64,000 bases of DNA from Cryptomeria japonica (Eukaryota; Streptophyta; Pinopsida; Cupressales; Cupressaceae). Position numbers and translations under genes: made by a program. Below are positions 34,982 through 45,352 of this stretch, piece by piece (the first letter of the stretch is position 1; each line of letters opens with the position of its first letter). The notes below the pieces were generated by a model. The model saw nothing but the letters and a program-made list of their open reading frames with translations, made no database searches and had not been told where the DNA came from. Where the stretch lies: contig NC_081408.1 of the NCBI RefSeq assembly GCF_030272615.1, positions 763,427,673 to 763,491,672 of the forward strand, written 5' to 3'.

Positions 34982-35152
34982 CATACATCTCATTTTCAAG
35001 ATACATCTCACAGCATATTATTATCATACATCTCATTTTCAAGATACATCTCATAGTATATCATTATCATACATCTGATTTTCAAGATACATCTTACATC
35101 ATATCATATCATACATCTCATTTTCAGGATACATCTCACAACATCATGCATT
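34982..35152 (+). repeat. Four-copy tandem repeat of about 43 bp
   Basis: Units starting CATACATCTCATTTTCAAG occur at 34982, 35025, 35068 and 35110. They differ by a few substitutions and lie in the old Tat 3' region. No function is evident. Confidence 0.85.
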
Positions 35153-35280
35153 ATCACATCATATTCATCACATATCACATCACATGCATCTATCTAAGAA
35201 TTGCATCATCATAGAATAATTAAAAACATATAGAAAGCATAATCCATAACACATCACATAAGGATCAAAGAAAATGGTGT

Positions 35281-35301
35281 CATATATATATATATATATA
35301 A
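35281..35301 (+). repeat. TA dinucleotide microsatellite
   Basis: A run of about ten TA units is followed by an A run. It is ordinary microsatellite sequence in the old Tat 3' region. Bases 35153-35280 and 35302-35383 hold nothing I can name. Confidence 0.85.
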
Positions 35302-35383
35302 AAAAAAAATGATCAATGTAAAAAAAATGTCATGTCTGTGCCAATACAACAAAATAATCAAAATACAATAGAGACAACGTCTC

Positions 35384-35913
35384 TCAGGTATGACTATCTC
35401 CTGAAGGAGACGGTCTCGCTGCAGATGTCCCAACACCTAGATCTCCAGGTGGATCCTGTCTAGGAGGCACTGTCACGCCTCTACTCTCTGTCCTTGACCC
35501 AGTATCTCAAGATCGATTGGATCTCAAAATGGTGAAACTCTGCATTCGACACTCCTTAGGCACTGCATCCTCATAATGGCATCGGTAATACTCTACCTCC
35601 TTGGCTATCAAATCCATCTCTCTCAAGGTGTCTCTCATCGGGCCACCTGCTGCAGCTCTTTACAAACTCCCTATGAGCTCCTTTACTCGACCCCGACGCT
35701 CTATCTCAGTATCATGCTCTGTGGTCAGCTAAGTAATCTGACGTTGATGCACCAACAATTGTGTCTACAACTGCTACACTAACAACTGCAACAATCTAAT
35801 CTGAGCATCCTTCACATGTGTCAGAATCCGCATCTACAATGGTACCTGTGAAGGGGTACCCCCTATCCCTCTACCTATCCTCGATGCAGGTGGAGGTAAA
35901 ACATCTAACCTCC
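35384..35913 (-). pseudogene. Decayed antisense ORF in the old Tat 3' region
   Basis: On the minus strand one frame runs from the X border at 35913 to a stop at 35384-35386, about 176 codons with six internal stops and no frameshift. Each stop can come from CAG, CAA or CGA by one C-to-T change. It reads as a Gln-rich, probably coiled-coil stretch (TTEHDTEIERRGRVKELIG), then MDLIAKEVEYYRCHYEDAVP and a Pro/Gly-rich tail. Antisense ORFs between pol and the 3' LTR are known in some Tat-lineage elements, so this is probably one. The 5' part is cut off by element X. Young Tat shows no equivalent. Confidence 0.6.
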
Positions 35914-36999
35914 TGGTGCAGGAGCACCTAACACAAAATCACAAAAGGATTCTATAAGAGGATACAAATCATTTCATAAGTATATTTAATTACATTTTCA
36001 TTTGTAATGTCATTTTGAGTCAATATGAATCAATATGTAAGGTTAAAAGAGCCCATTGTAATGAGTTGTCCAAGTTGTCCTAATAAGATCTTGAATTAGT
36101 CATTTGGTAAAATTTATATAAAATAACCTTTGAGGGGTAAAATGGTGACAAAAATACATTATTATTCTATCCTAATATGTTTTTAAGGTTCTTTTGAAGG
36201 TTTAAAGTCATTTGAGTTAAAAGTTGTAAAAGTTGTAAAATGCAACTTTTCAAAAGTTGTAAAATGACCAAAATGGGAAGTTGTATGAATCATAAGAGAA
36301 ATTTGGGTAGTTGTAACTTCCATGTGGAGATAAAAAGGATATAAAACCTCTATAATGGTCCTTCATAAGGGTGTGTAAAAGTTGGAGAAGGAATTGGAAA
36401 GCATTGGAAACATTTTGGTATCATATTTTCATTATTTTCAATCTCTTGTTTTGTGATCTTGGAAGTTTTTCCACTTGTTTCCAGGCCTGGTATGGCCATG
36501 TACAGCCTAGAAACAAGTATATTTCCATAATGATAGTGTATTATATTGAATAATGTTTCCATTGCTTTTGGTTTGAGTTTATTTCATTCAGTTTTGAGAA
36601 AGTTATGAATGTTTTGGTGAGAACCGTTTGGACCTATCCAAAACCCTGATTCACGGCGACCAGTTTTGGCACAATAATAACAACTTTGGATTTAACCATT
36701 GGATCGTTCTATAGTTTGGAGGAAAGTTTTATAACTAGAATTTATAAAATCTGACCAGAGCGATTGTCTGGATGATTAATATTTTAAGAATTATTAATGA
36801 TTGTTCATGACCAGAATAGAGTAAATTTCATAGTTTGGACAAATTCTTGGTTTTCATTTGCAAGAAATGAATAGATGAAGGGTTTAAATGATTCAGGTTT
36901 AATGCATGATATATGGATCTACAATCATTATGGATTGATATATATGGAGAAGATTTGATAATGGTTATTTGATTGATGTTTTCATGATGCTCTACATCA
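35914..36999 (+). repeat. 5' LTR of element X
   Basis: The LTR runs TGGTGCAGGAGC...CTACATCA. A TATA-like ATATAAAA lies at 36339-36346. It opens with the inverted repeat GGTGC-AGGA-GCACC, and AAAGTTGTAAAAGTTGTAAAATG repeats occur at 36210-36265. Confidence 0.85.
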
Positions 37000-37486
37000 A
37001 ATTGGTATTAGAGCTCAGCAAAAGGTCTAGGCTAAGCAAGTGATTGGTATTTTGGTTTGCTAATGGTTGTTGTTGGAAAAAATATATCCACTAGCTTCAA
37101 GTTGGCAGACATGAAGTTCTTTCATGGGGCCATAGGAGATGGTCCAAGGGGCCTTAGAAATAGGTCCAGTGGATTGCCAAAAGACCTGGGGAGAGAGGCA
37201 AGGAAAGGACTCCTAGGTGAGTCAATGTAGTTGGTGAGTTTGGTGCAGCATTGAGGGTGGACTTATATTTGGAGCAGCATCTTGAGGAGCAACCAATATG
37301 AACTCCATTGATGGGAGTTTTGATAGAAGTAGAAAAAAAAAAAAAAAAAAGAAGCAACAACATCAAGAGAATCCAAAGAGGAAAAGATTAATGAAGACAA
37401 AGGTGAAGATCTCACTCAAAAGTTTCTTGCAAGTTATTTTCATCCATGTTTCCAAGGGACTTGGAAACTTTTCAAAGTCGGGAGTA
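37000..37486 (+). other. Interior of element X with primer-binding site
   Basis: TGGTATTAGAGC at 37003-37014 is an initiator-Met PBS with one C-to-T change. The remaining bases are non-coding, including an A run of about 18 near 37334. The purine-rich AAAGTCGGGAGTA just before 37487 is the probable PPT. No ORF is supported. Confidence 0.75.
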
Positions 37487-37860
37487 TGGTGCAGGAGCAC
37501 CTAACACAAAAGCACAAAAGGAGTCTATAAGAGGATACAAATCATTTCATAATTATATTCAATTACATTTTCTTTTTTAATGTCATTTTGAGTCAATATG
37601 AATCAATATGTAAGGCTAAAAGAGCCCATTGTAATGAGTTGTCCAAGTTGTCCTAATAAGGTCTTGAATTAGTCATTTGGTAAAATTTGTATAAAATAAC
37701 CTTTGAGGGGTAAAATGGTGATAAAAATACATTATTATTCCATCCTAAAATGTTTTGAAGGTTCTTTTGAAGGTTTAAAGTCATTTGAGTCAAAAGTTGT
37801 AAAAGTTGTAAAATGCAACTTTTCAAAAGTTGTAAAAAGACCAAAATGGGAAGTTGTATG
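37487..37860 (+). repeat. 3' LTR of element X, first part
   Basis: It aligns with 35914-36287, with scattered differences. The break after AAGTTGTATG falls where the 5' LTR continues with AATCATAAG, which fixes the N2 insertion point. The remainder of this LTR should lie beyond the window. Confidence 0.88.
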
Positions 37861-38997
37861 TGTTACTACTTATCAAATTACCATTAGTTTTTATATTCAA
37901 ATTCATAAAATATACTCTAGTCGGTTAACACTACTGAATCATGTAGTCGGTACACATAGAGAAGTCGGTATGCACAGTCTAGTCGGTTATAGAGGAAAGC
38001 AGTCACAGAATGTAGTATACACCGAGCTGTCTACCGAGTATCTTTTTATGACTACCGAGTAGCAAAGATTACACATCGAGTGAAACATGTTACCAGATAC
38101 ATTGAACCTAGATATGCATATGAAAACATGTTACAAGATCGAGGCACATCTAACCGTTATTACATTGGAAATTGCACTAGAAGATTGTGTATGATTACAA
38201 GGACAATCTAACCAATGAAATATTTTGTTTCGTTATTCATTTGAGGAATCTTGTTTGTAAGATCAAATCAATGAATTGGATCATCATCTTAAGGGATCTA
38301 TTTATACAACATTAGTTAAGGGTATATGCATGTGTGTGTAAGAAGACTGTTACAGAGACACAAAGGTCACCGAGAAGGTTTTCAGAGAACAGTCGAAGAA
38401 CAAAGTAAACAGAAGGGTTTACTGAGTTACTATATGGATTACTGAGGTATGCTATAAGCAAGGTAATCTATTTTGAGCACATAGAATCTGCTATAACATT
38501 TCAGATGTAAATTTGCAGATATTTGTAATGATTTTATTGTAATATTGTGAAGTTGAAAGAGAAACCTTTAATAGGGTAAAAGACTCTAATCAAGTCTATA
38601 AATTATAAAGCCTCTAACCAGGTGCAACATTCAGAATAAATGTTGTAAAATCCTTTAGCAAGGTAGATCTAACAGATCTTGTTACTCCTAATAGGGTAAG
38701 CTATCAGAAATATCTAAATGTAGCTCTAACCGAGTATTCTTTATTATTGCAGTAGTGAAGTTGTGGGTGCCATCCCCACCGCAGTTTTTCTCTCTAACCA
38801 AGAGTTTCTGCATAACCAAAATATATGTGTTATGGAGTGAATCATGTATGATTGTTATCTATTTGTTTTAACTTTATTTTATGTTACTGCACTATTCTAT
38901 TTATGCATAACAGTAAAGTTATTATTCAAGAAAAGTTTTGGAGTACTGATTCACCCCTCCCCTCTCAGTACATTAGCTTTCCATATTGGGCCTAACA
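37861..38997 (+). repeat. 5' LTR of N2
   Basis: The 1,137-bp LTR, TGTTACTACTTATC...GGCCTAACA, is co-linear with both N1 LTRs. A TATA-like CTATTTATAC lies at 38298-38307. The terminal inverted repeat GTACTGA / TCAGTAC is at 38943-38971. Confidence 0.92.
37918..38079 (+). promoter_or_regulatory. Cluster of ACCGAC/ACCGAG motifs in N2 U3
   Basis: AGTCGGT (complement ACCGACT) occurs at 37918, 37945, 37963 and 37981, the last three spaced 18 bases apart. It is followed by ACCGAG at 38021, 38033 and 38054 and a near match at 38074. ACCGAC is the plant DRE/CRT core bound by DREB/CBF factors, and ACCGAG is a reported DRE variant. The cluster lies a few hundred bases upstream of the TATA-like box and is kept in the 3' LTR (59686-59830). 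Confidence 0.5.
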
Positions 38998-38999
38998 AT

Positions 39000-39011
39000 T
39001 TGTATCAGAGC
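39000..39011 (+). other. Primer-binding site of N2 (one mismatch)
   Basis: TTGTATCAGAGC is the initiator-Met PBS with a G-to-T change at its second base. N1 has the intact form. Confidence 0.85.
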
Positions 39012-39059
39012 TTCAATCTTGGAAAAGGGTTTAACTGCCTAAAGAGAAAGATCTTATCA

Positions 39060-40413
39060 ATGGAAGGCTACAAACAATCTCGGAGGATTGTATATCTGCA
39101 AGAAGAGCTGGATCGTGCTAATCAAGTGATTGCAGACATGCAAAGGCAAATGCAAAAATCTTTGAAAGTAAGAAGAAGATTATCTGATGATTTGCAGGAT
39201 TCTCAAGAGTTAGTGGAAAAAAATTGAGACATAATCTGAGAACAGTATATCTGAAGAAACTGAAGAAATGATTGGAGTATTGAAAGAAAAGAACAAAGCA
39301 TTGGCTGATCAACTAAAAGTAATGAAAAGAGAACATGAACATTTCAACACACAAATGACTGAAAATCTATATGCATTAAGGACAGCTGAGGATAAAGCAA
39401 GAGATCTACAAAGAGAGAAACATAAACTTGAAGTCTTAGTATCTGATAAAAATGATGAAATCATAAGATTGACTGGGATTCAACAAAATATGATAGATCA
39501 ACTAGGTTATGCACATCATGAAGCAATTCTGAAGAATGATGAAAATCAAGCATTGAAACTTGAAGTATCAAGGTTGACCGATGAACTTTAAATAGAGAAG
39601 AAATCCAAATAAACATTGAAGAAAATCTATGAAGCATCAAAGATGTTGGACGAGCAACTAAATACAAGAAGACCCAACAAAGATGCAGGACTCGGTTACA
39701 AAGGAAAAGACTCTACCGAGAAAGGAATTCATACTACTGAGAGAGGAGAATCATCAAAGCAAGCTGCAAAAAGGAATAACATAAAAAGAAATAAGCCTAT
39801 TTGCTACTACTGTGGAAATCAAGGTCACACTACCAACATATGCCAAATCAGAAAAGGTAAGCAACTGAATATCACTAAGTCCAATGATTATTGTTACAAT
39901 TGCAATAAATATGGTCACACATCTAATCAATGTAGGACAAAGTCTGTTAACAACAATCAAAAGGTAAAACTCAAAGGGTTTTGTAGAAATTGCAATAGAT
40001 ATGGACATAGTACTGAGAAGTGCTAGCTTAAGCAAAAAAACTACATGTGGTCTGCACACCGAGCAAACACTAGAGGTTACCGAACTCACACAAATCCTTA
40101 CCGACAATATGCAGCAGTACCATGGGATTACAATACAAGGATATGGTGTGAATGTTGTGGAAGAAATGGACATATCAGTGCCAACTGTTTTGTAAGGTTT
40201 GGAATGAACAACCGAAGATCATGGAGAAATCCTGGTATGGCATGTTTTCATTGTCACAAAGTTGGACACTTAGCTGGAGATTGCAGAGATCAACCTAGAG
40301 GAGACACTGAAGAAATAAAAGAAAAATTAAAGATGATTTGGAAAAAGAAGGAAATTGTGTCAAATGAAGAAAGAACCTTACCTACCGAGTTAGGTGCACC
40401 TATTCCAAATTAA
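39060..40413 (+). pseudogene. N2 ORF1, Gag-like coiled-coil protein with five CCHC knuckles
   Basis: It starts MEGYKQSRRIVYLQEEL and ends GAPIPN, the same limits as N1 ORF1. A one-base insertion near 39220 shifts the frame. Two GAA-to-TAA-type stops follow near 39590 and 39610, and TGG-to-TAG occurs at 40024. All five knuckles remain: CYYCGNQGHTTNIC, CYNCNKYGHTSNQC, CRNCNRYGHSTEKC, CECCGRNGHISANC and CFHCHKVGHLAGDC. The defects differ from those of N1, so each copy decayed independently from an intact ancestor. Confidence 0.85.
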
Positions 40414-40958
40414 TCAACAAAGGTATGAAGGGACTGCATTCTCTGAAGGTTAAAATCATAACAGTTCCTATTCTATTATGTACTAAATTCAAAATCTGCA
40501 TAGTTAAGATGCATCAGTAAGTTTGAAATTCTATCAAAAGTGCTCTACAGGAAACCTATCAAGTCGGTGTATACAGGAAGCCTGTCAAGTCGGTAAATGA
40601 AGGAAATTTGGTTACTCGGTTAAAACAAAAAAAAGAGATTAAATCGGTTAAAGGTGAACTGAGTGCATTTAATGTTTTGACCTAACCCACACGGAGCCCG
40701 ATAAGGTAAAAAAGTACTTAAAAGCATTTTCGCGGTCATTTACATTCACCAAGTTTTTGAAAGAGCAGAGCAGAGCGAATCAAGGCGATCAAACCTCATT
40801 CAGAGTGAATTTCAAGGTATTTACATCAAATCTCATCGCATTGTTAAGCTGATTAAAAATCTTATCAAATTGTTTTTATCTACTGAGTGTGAAGTATCTG
40901 CCGTTTGTAAACTGTCAAACCCTAAGGATAGTTTGCTAAGTTTTACTTGAAATCTACA
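40414..40958 (+). other. Spacer between N2 ORF1 and ORF2
   Basis: It is co-linear with the N1 spacer. It contains repeated AAGTCGGT motifs near 40560-40600 and the conserved block TTAAAAGCATTTTCGCGGTC near 40719. No gene is evident. Confidence 0.5.
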
Positions 40959-41554
40959 ATGGTGCCCAAGATCCAAGACCCCATTGTTGTCAAGAATGTC
41001 GAGAAGCCCTCACTAAAATACACTTTGACTCCTAAAGTCGCCTCTGAACCGGATGACAAAACTGCCTTTTCACTCATCCCGAATTGAGTCTTGTTAGTCG
41101 AAGATGTGATATTCTTCACCAAATGTCATGTTGAAGAACTCGGTCATGTTGAGATAAGTGAAACATATGATGAGCTATGTACTGATGGAAAAATGGATAG
41201 CAAGTACGAGCATATCAAAATCAAGGGATTAATTGAAGCCCTAACCTATCCCCGTGTGTTCAAACCCCAATGGGTTAAGTTTGTTTTGAGCAGAGTTCAT
41301 GATGATTTCATGTGGCTAGAGGAGCAACCATTCAAAATCACCAAGGAAATCATTCATGTGATCACCGGTTCTATCTATGATCATGCACGAGCACATAAGA
41401 TGATATCACAGAAGGAATTAATCAATTTAACTGGAGTAGAATCTGATTACCGAGGACTGAAACTGAACAATGTCACTGATGCAGAACTTAAGTTTGCAAT
41501 TAGAGTAATTGGTTACTATTTCTTCCAATCCACAAGGGAAAATAGTGTACCTTG
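40959..41554 (+). pseudogene. N2 ORF2, N-terminal fragment
   Basis: It starts MVPKIQDPIVVKNVEK and follows N1 ORF2 closely through ENSVPC, where young Tat interrupts it. A TGA stop lies near 41085. The fragment covers roughly the first 200 residues, including FKPQWVKFVLSRVHDDFMWL. Function unknown; see N1 ORF2. Confidence 0.8.
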
Positions 41555-41861
41555 TGTAGTCACATAAATCTGTCCACTTAATTAAATGAATACTTAGTAT
41601 TTATTTGATTATTTAACCATCAATTAATAATTAATTAAATTAATATTTAATTAATTCATCTTAACCCTATTCTCCTATTAATTAAATAAATTATTCAATT
41701 TATTTGATTTAATTCACTTAACCAAATTCAGACCATTAATTAAATAAATAAATCATATTTATTTAATTAAATCTTCTCTCACATTTAAATAAATTAATAT
41801 TTATTTAAATCCCCCAAAATCCCACCTCTCACATTTAAATAAATAAATCATTTATTTAAAT

Positions 41862-42019
41862 CACCTTTATCCTCCACCCACTTGTATTTGCCTACAAAAG
41901 CAAGTTGCACAATTATTTTAAATAAATAATTTATTTAAATCACCTTTATCCTCCACCCACTTGTATTTTCCTACAAAAGCAAGTTGCACAACTATTTTAA
42001 ATAAATTATTTATTTAAAA
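41862..42019 (+). repeat. 79-bp tandem repeat with AT palindromes in the young Tat LTR
   Basis: CACCTTTATCCTCCACCCAC recurs at 41862 and 41941. Each unit carries CTACAAAAGCAAGTTGCACAA and an AT-rich inverted repeat (TTTAAATAAAT / ATTTATTTAAA type). The same pair is in the 3' LTR at 55979 and 56058. Confidence 0.85.
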
Positions 42020-42898
42020 TCCTATTTATCCTCACCCACTTGAAACCTTTAATGGTTTCCCTTAAAGTATTCAAACTTGATGGCTTTAAAGTCTTCAAAC
42101 TTGATGGCTTCCTTCTATAGTCTTCTTAAGACTTTAATGGTTTTCCTTAAAGTCTTCAAGCCTTTAATGGTTTCCCTCAAAGTCTTCAAGCATTTTAAAT
42201 GCTTTATCTTCTTTTTCTCATTTAAATAAATTAATATTTATTTAAATATTTATCCAAATTCAACTTACACCATTTAATTGAAATAAATGATTTTATTTTA
42301 ATTGAAAATACCAAAATTTCTCCCACTTGCATTTTCCTACAAAATCCACTTGTATGCCTAAACCCCTTCTAGATTCTTCTAAACCCTTCCTAATTAGCCT
42401 AATCCATCCCCTAAATATTGTCACATTCCTAAGCAAATTGGAGTCACTTCTCAAAGACTCCAAAGTCTTTGAAAAGCAATTAATGCTTTGTGTGTTCAAC
42501 AAATTAACCCTCAAAGTCTCCAATAACCATTAATGGTTACCTCAAACCCTCCCACATGGTTAAAACATTTGTTTTGACTCAACCTCTACCCAACCCAAAG
42601 GTCTCATCAAGCCTTTAATGCTTTGACCATGATTATCTCTTAAACATTTGCACAAAGGTTTATCCTTGGATTAACTCTTAATCCAATGGGTAATCTTAAT
42701 TTAGACTTGACCCTTACCTTCTAGATAACCATGAGGTCTTCTCAGGCCTTTAATGCCTCCAACCTCTTCTCTCAACCCAATCCTATGTTGACACTTGTCA
42801 CCATTTTATTGGTGCCAATTGTGCACATGGATCCCCAACTTTCAATCCTAACCCTTGTTAAGATTGCTCAATCTTAACCCTTCATTTCTCCATTTCTT

Positions 42899-42908
42899 CT
42901 ATAAATAG
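42899..42908 (+). promoter_or_regulatory. TATA box of the young Tat LTR
   Basis: CTATAAATAG about 420 bases before the LTR end is conserved with old Tat (6449) and repeated in the 3' LTR at 57119. It is the probable promoter of the genomic RNA. Confidence 0.75.
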
Positions 42909-43324
42909 AACCCTTCTCCTCAAGCAAAAGGAGAAGCATTTTAGAGTATTGTTGTTATACTGGCATTAGCATAGAGCTTTTTCATAGCATCACTATCTAC
43001 TCTAGCATAGTATTTAGCTTTTCATTTCATATTTGAAGCTTAGTATTAAATCTCAATCCTCCATAAGCATCCATAGTGCAAAAAGCTGCTGAGAGCTACA
43101 CTCATTTGGGACTTGGAGAGGAGAGGAACAAGGGAGGAGCAACTATGAGCATCTTGATTAGCTATTTCATTCTATGTTTATATGCTTTCTATTTCATGCT
43201 TAATATCTCTCTTGATATGCCTGTTTAGGATAATCTTTTGTTGCTAACACTAACGTTTGTTTCTTGTGCTCTTGTGTGTGTTGCCATCAAACAGATTTTC
43301 TAATCCTTTTTGCAGAGCATCATT

Positions 43325-43354
43325 TGGTGAACCTGACGTGAATCGAACACGCAA
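43325..43354 (+). other. Extended primer-binding site matching tRNA-Trp
   Basis: From TGGTGAACCTGACG through AATCGAACACGCAA, all 30 bases are complementary to the 3' end of plant tRNA-Trp(CCA) as I remember it. That covers CCA, the acceptor strand and the T arm including the TTCGATT loop. The one exception would be a G-U pair at position 10. Usual PBSs are 12-18 bases. The site is repeated at 57545-57574 after the 3' LTR. Confidence 0.8.
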
Positions 43355-45352
43355 AAAAGAGCAACTTTTTTTTTTTTTAACCAATAACATGTTTGAATGT
43401 TGAAAATGTCACACAGGTTGCGATTTTGACACTGTTTTGGTGCGTTTGGCATTATTTTGGCGCTATTCCCCCTGTTTCAGTGCTTTTCCCTTCTCTGTCT
43501 TTCCCTTTCTTTTAATACGTTTGTGTTAAATAGTGCCTCTGTTCAAACGCAGACTAGCGCTATTGTAACAAAACGTTGTACAAATCACCTTGTAACCAAA
43601 AAAAAAAAAAACCAAAAAAAAAAAATTAGGCTTGTAGAAGCCCACCAAATAGGCGGATTTTACTAACTATTTTTCTCTTTTGTGCAGATTTAAATTAGAT
43701 TAAAAAGTAGATTTATATTTTTTACTAACTTGTTTTTTGAAGTTGGTTTTAAAAATGAATTCACTTTTTATTTTGGTTTAAAATTAACTTCACATTTCAA
43801 ATTTGGGCTTTTAAAAAAGAATCACACATTTGTTTGGGGCTCTTAAAAAGAATTTCATTGTTCAAAGGTAAAAAGAACCACAAACTTATACAAAAACAAC
43901 TTTATTTTTTTTGCAAGTTAGGAAACAAACTTCGTTTTGGTGCTTAAAATCAACAAGGCAAATTTTATTTCTTGCATCAAGATAAAACTCACAATCCACA
44001 CTTCCATTTTTGGTGCAAATAAAATTCACAATCAACTTGTCTCATTTTTAAAGCAATCTTACTTCATGCAAACATGTTTTTCATTAAGTTGACCAGGATT
44101 TTCAAATTCTAGTTTACTCAAACAATTGCCTTTGAAAATTAAAAAGAACACCATGATTGTTGGAGCAACATCTCCAAATAGTTAGATCACATTGCAATGA
44201 TAGATTAAAAAGAACAGGTGTTTTTCGTGCTTGGCACACTTGTGCAAAGAGTTGGTCGAGTGGTCCTACTTCTAACACACACTATCCTCTCCCTTGGCTT
44301 TCGTGGTCCTAGGTGCAAGAGAAAAGTGTTAGTAACACTCAAAATTTTATCTTTTTAAGAGAGGCCTGCCAAGAGACACATCACTCTTGGGAACGACCTT
44401 GAGCGGTAAATCCTTCGAGCCGCTATAGAAATCAGGTGTGAGCGAAAGCTGTAGCCTTGGGTATAGCTGTTCCTACAGTGTAACTGGCCGAAAGGACAAA
44501 TGGGCCCCACCACCAGTTACAAGGCTCTTAAGTGAGTCACTGCAGAATGAACTTATGTCCAAAAACATCGAACATGACTAAACACCTTTAAGTAGTAGCC
44601 CACCCGTTCTATTGATTGAGGATATTTGAGGTATAATTTAGTGCAAGAGCATAGATGGTTTTGCTCCCAAGATACTCACCATACATATTTCCTTGAGTAG
44701 AAACATAGCTTTTTGAAAGGTCACTTGTGGCTTGATAAAAGTGGTGACTCCCCCATCATAGGGATCATCTATTTGTTATGCTCGTGCAAGACTTAGTATA
44801 TCACATCCTTACCTGCCACGGCGGGATTCATAAGGTATGTAGTACCAAAGTCGAAGAAATATCAAGATGTGGGCTAAATTTATCACAACTGGCCACTTGA
44901 CCTTAGGGATAAAAAGTGTTTGAAGTGTGTTCGTTTTACAGACCTAGTGCAAATTGAGCCGACTTCAGGCTTTGGAAATACACCTTAAAATAAATCTAAA
45001 GGAAGGGTCAAAAACAAGTCCAAGGATTGGGTTGATCTAGACCCATACTCATTTGTGTCTTTGAGGCTACAATTTTGTGTTTGTGTGCTTGCTTTGTTTT
45101 CTTGTCAAAGAAAAATCAGAAAATCAATCCCAAAAACAAAGTATTCATCCAACATTTCTCAAAAACAACCAAAAGTACCAAAAACAAAGTGCAAAACAAC
45201 AAAGAGACAAATTTTATGACCATTCTTCACATCTTGCGAAAGAAGAAGTGTCATCAGAATATCACCTTGAAAAGGAGACCACTAAGCTCAAAGGCTTTGA
45301 TCAAAAGGAGGAAATTCTTCTATCTCAATAGACAAATTTTTGTCTCACATAG
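43355..45352 (+). other. Untranslated leader of young Tat
   Basis: It is long and non-coding, with A and T runs. Around 43418, 43437, 43457 and 43477 there are TTGGTGCGT / TTGGCGCTA-type motifs about 20 bases apart, resembling the 21-bp array of old Tat. From about 43640 it shares ordered short blocks with the old Tat leader. Open frames at 45075-45425 are A-rich and show no conservation that I can see. Confidence 0.6.

Larger units (their letters stand above)
5554..35913 (+). mobile_element. Old Tat-lineage Ty3/gypsy element, split by nested insertions
   Basis: The pieces are 5554-14458, 22388-23861 and 31378-35913. They are separated by N1 and the Sirevirus and cut off on the right by element X. 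Removing the insertions restores the order LTR, PBS, leader, gag, protease, G-patch segment, RT, RNase H, second (archaeal-type) RNase H, integrase. The second RNase H is the hallmark of the Tat lineage. The 3' LTR lies beyond the window. Stops, frameshifts, a 1,084-bp tandem duplication and a mutated RT aspartate make it inactive. Confidence 0.9.
35914..37860 (+). mobile_element. Element X: small non-autonomous LTR element, 3' LTR interrupted
   Basis: A 5' LTR of 1,086 bp, a 487-bp interior with a PBS, and the first 374 bases of the 3' LTR are visible before N2 cuts in at 37861. The LTR start TGGTGCAGGAGCACCTA is shared with the chromovirus 3' LTR at 3324, and both LTRs have AAAGTTG-type repeats before the TATA region. 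This suggests a chromovirus-derived passenger. The interior encodes nothing recognisable. The left flank is CCTCC; the right TSD is outside the window. Confidence 0.8.
41555..43322 (+). repeat. 5' LTR of young Tat
   Basis: The 1,768-bp LTR runs TGTAGTCACATAAATC...GAGCATCA. The first 500 bases are dominated by ATTTAAATAAAT palindromes. Then come GCTTTAAAGTCTTCAA-type short repeats, the TATA box at 42899, and the LTR end two bases before the PBS. It lacks two units of a repeat of about 51 bp that the 3' LTR has. Confidence 0.93.

Noticed and set aside
34982-35152. CRISPR-like array
   Set aside because: The units are contiguous diverged tandem repeats without unique spacers, in plant retrotransposon sequence.
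37154-37366. Minus-strand frame rich in Leu and Phe suggesting a membrane segment
   Set aside because: It arises from the A run of about 18 in the interior of X read on the other strand.
37703-38062. Open frame of 119 codons spanning the X/N2 border
   Set aside because: It crosses an insertion junction between two LTRs, so it cannot be an evolved gene.
43325-43354. tRNA gene or pseudogene
   Set aside because: Only the 3' 30 bases of a tRNA are matched, in antisense, directly after an LTR. This is a primer-binding site.
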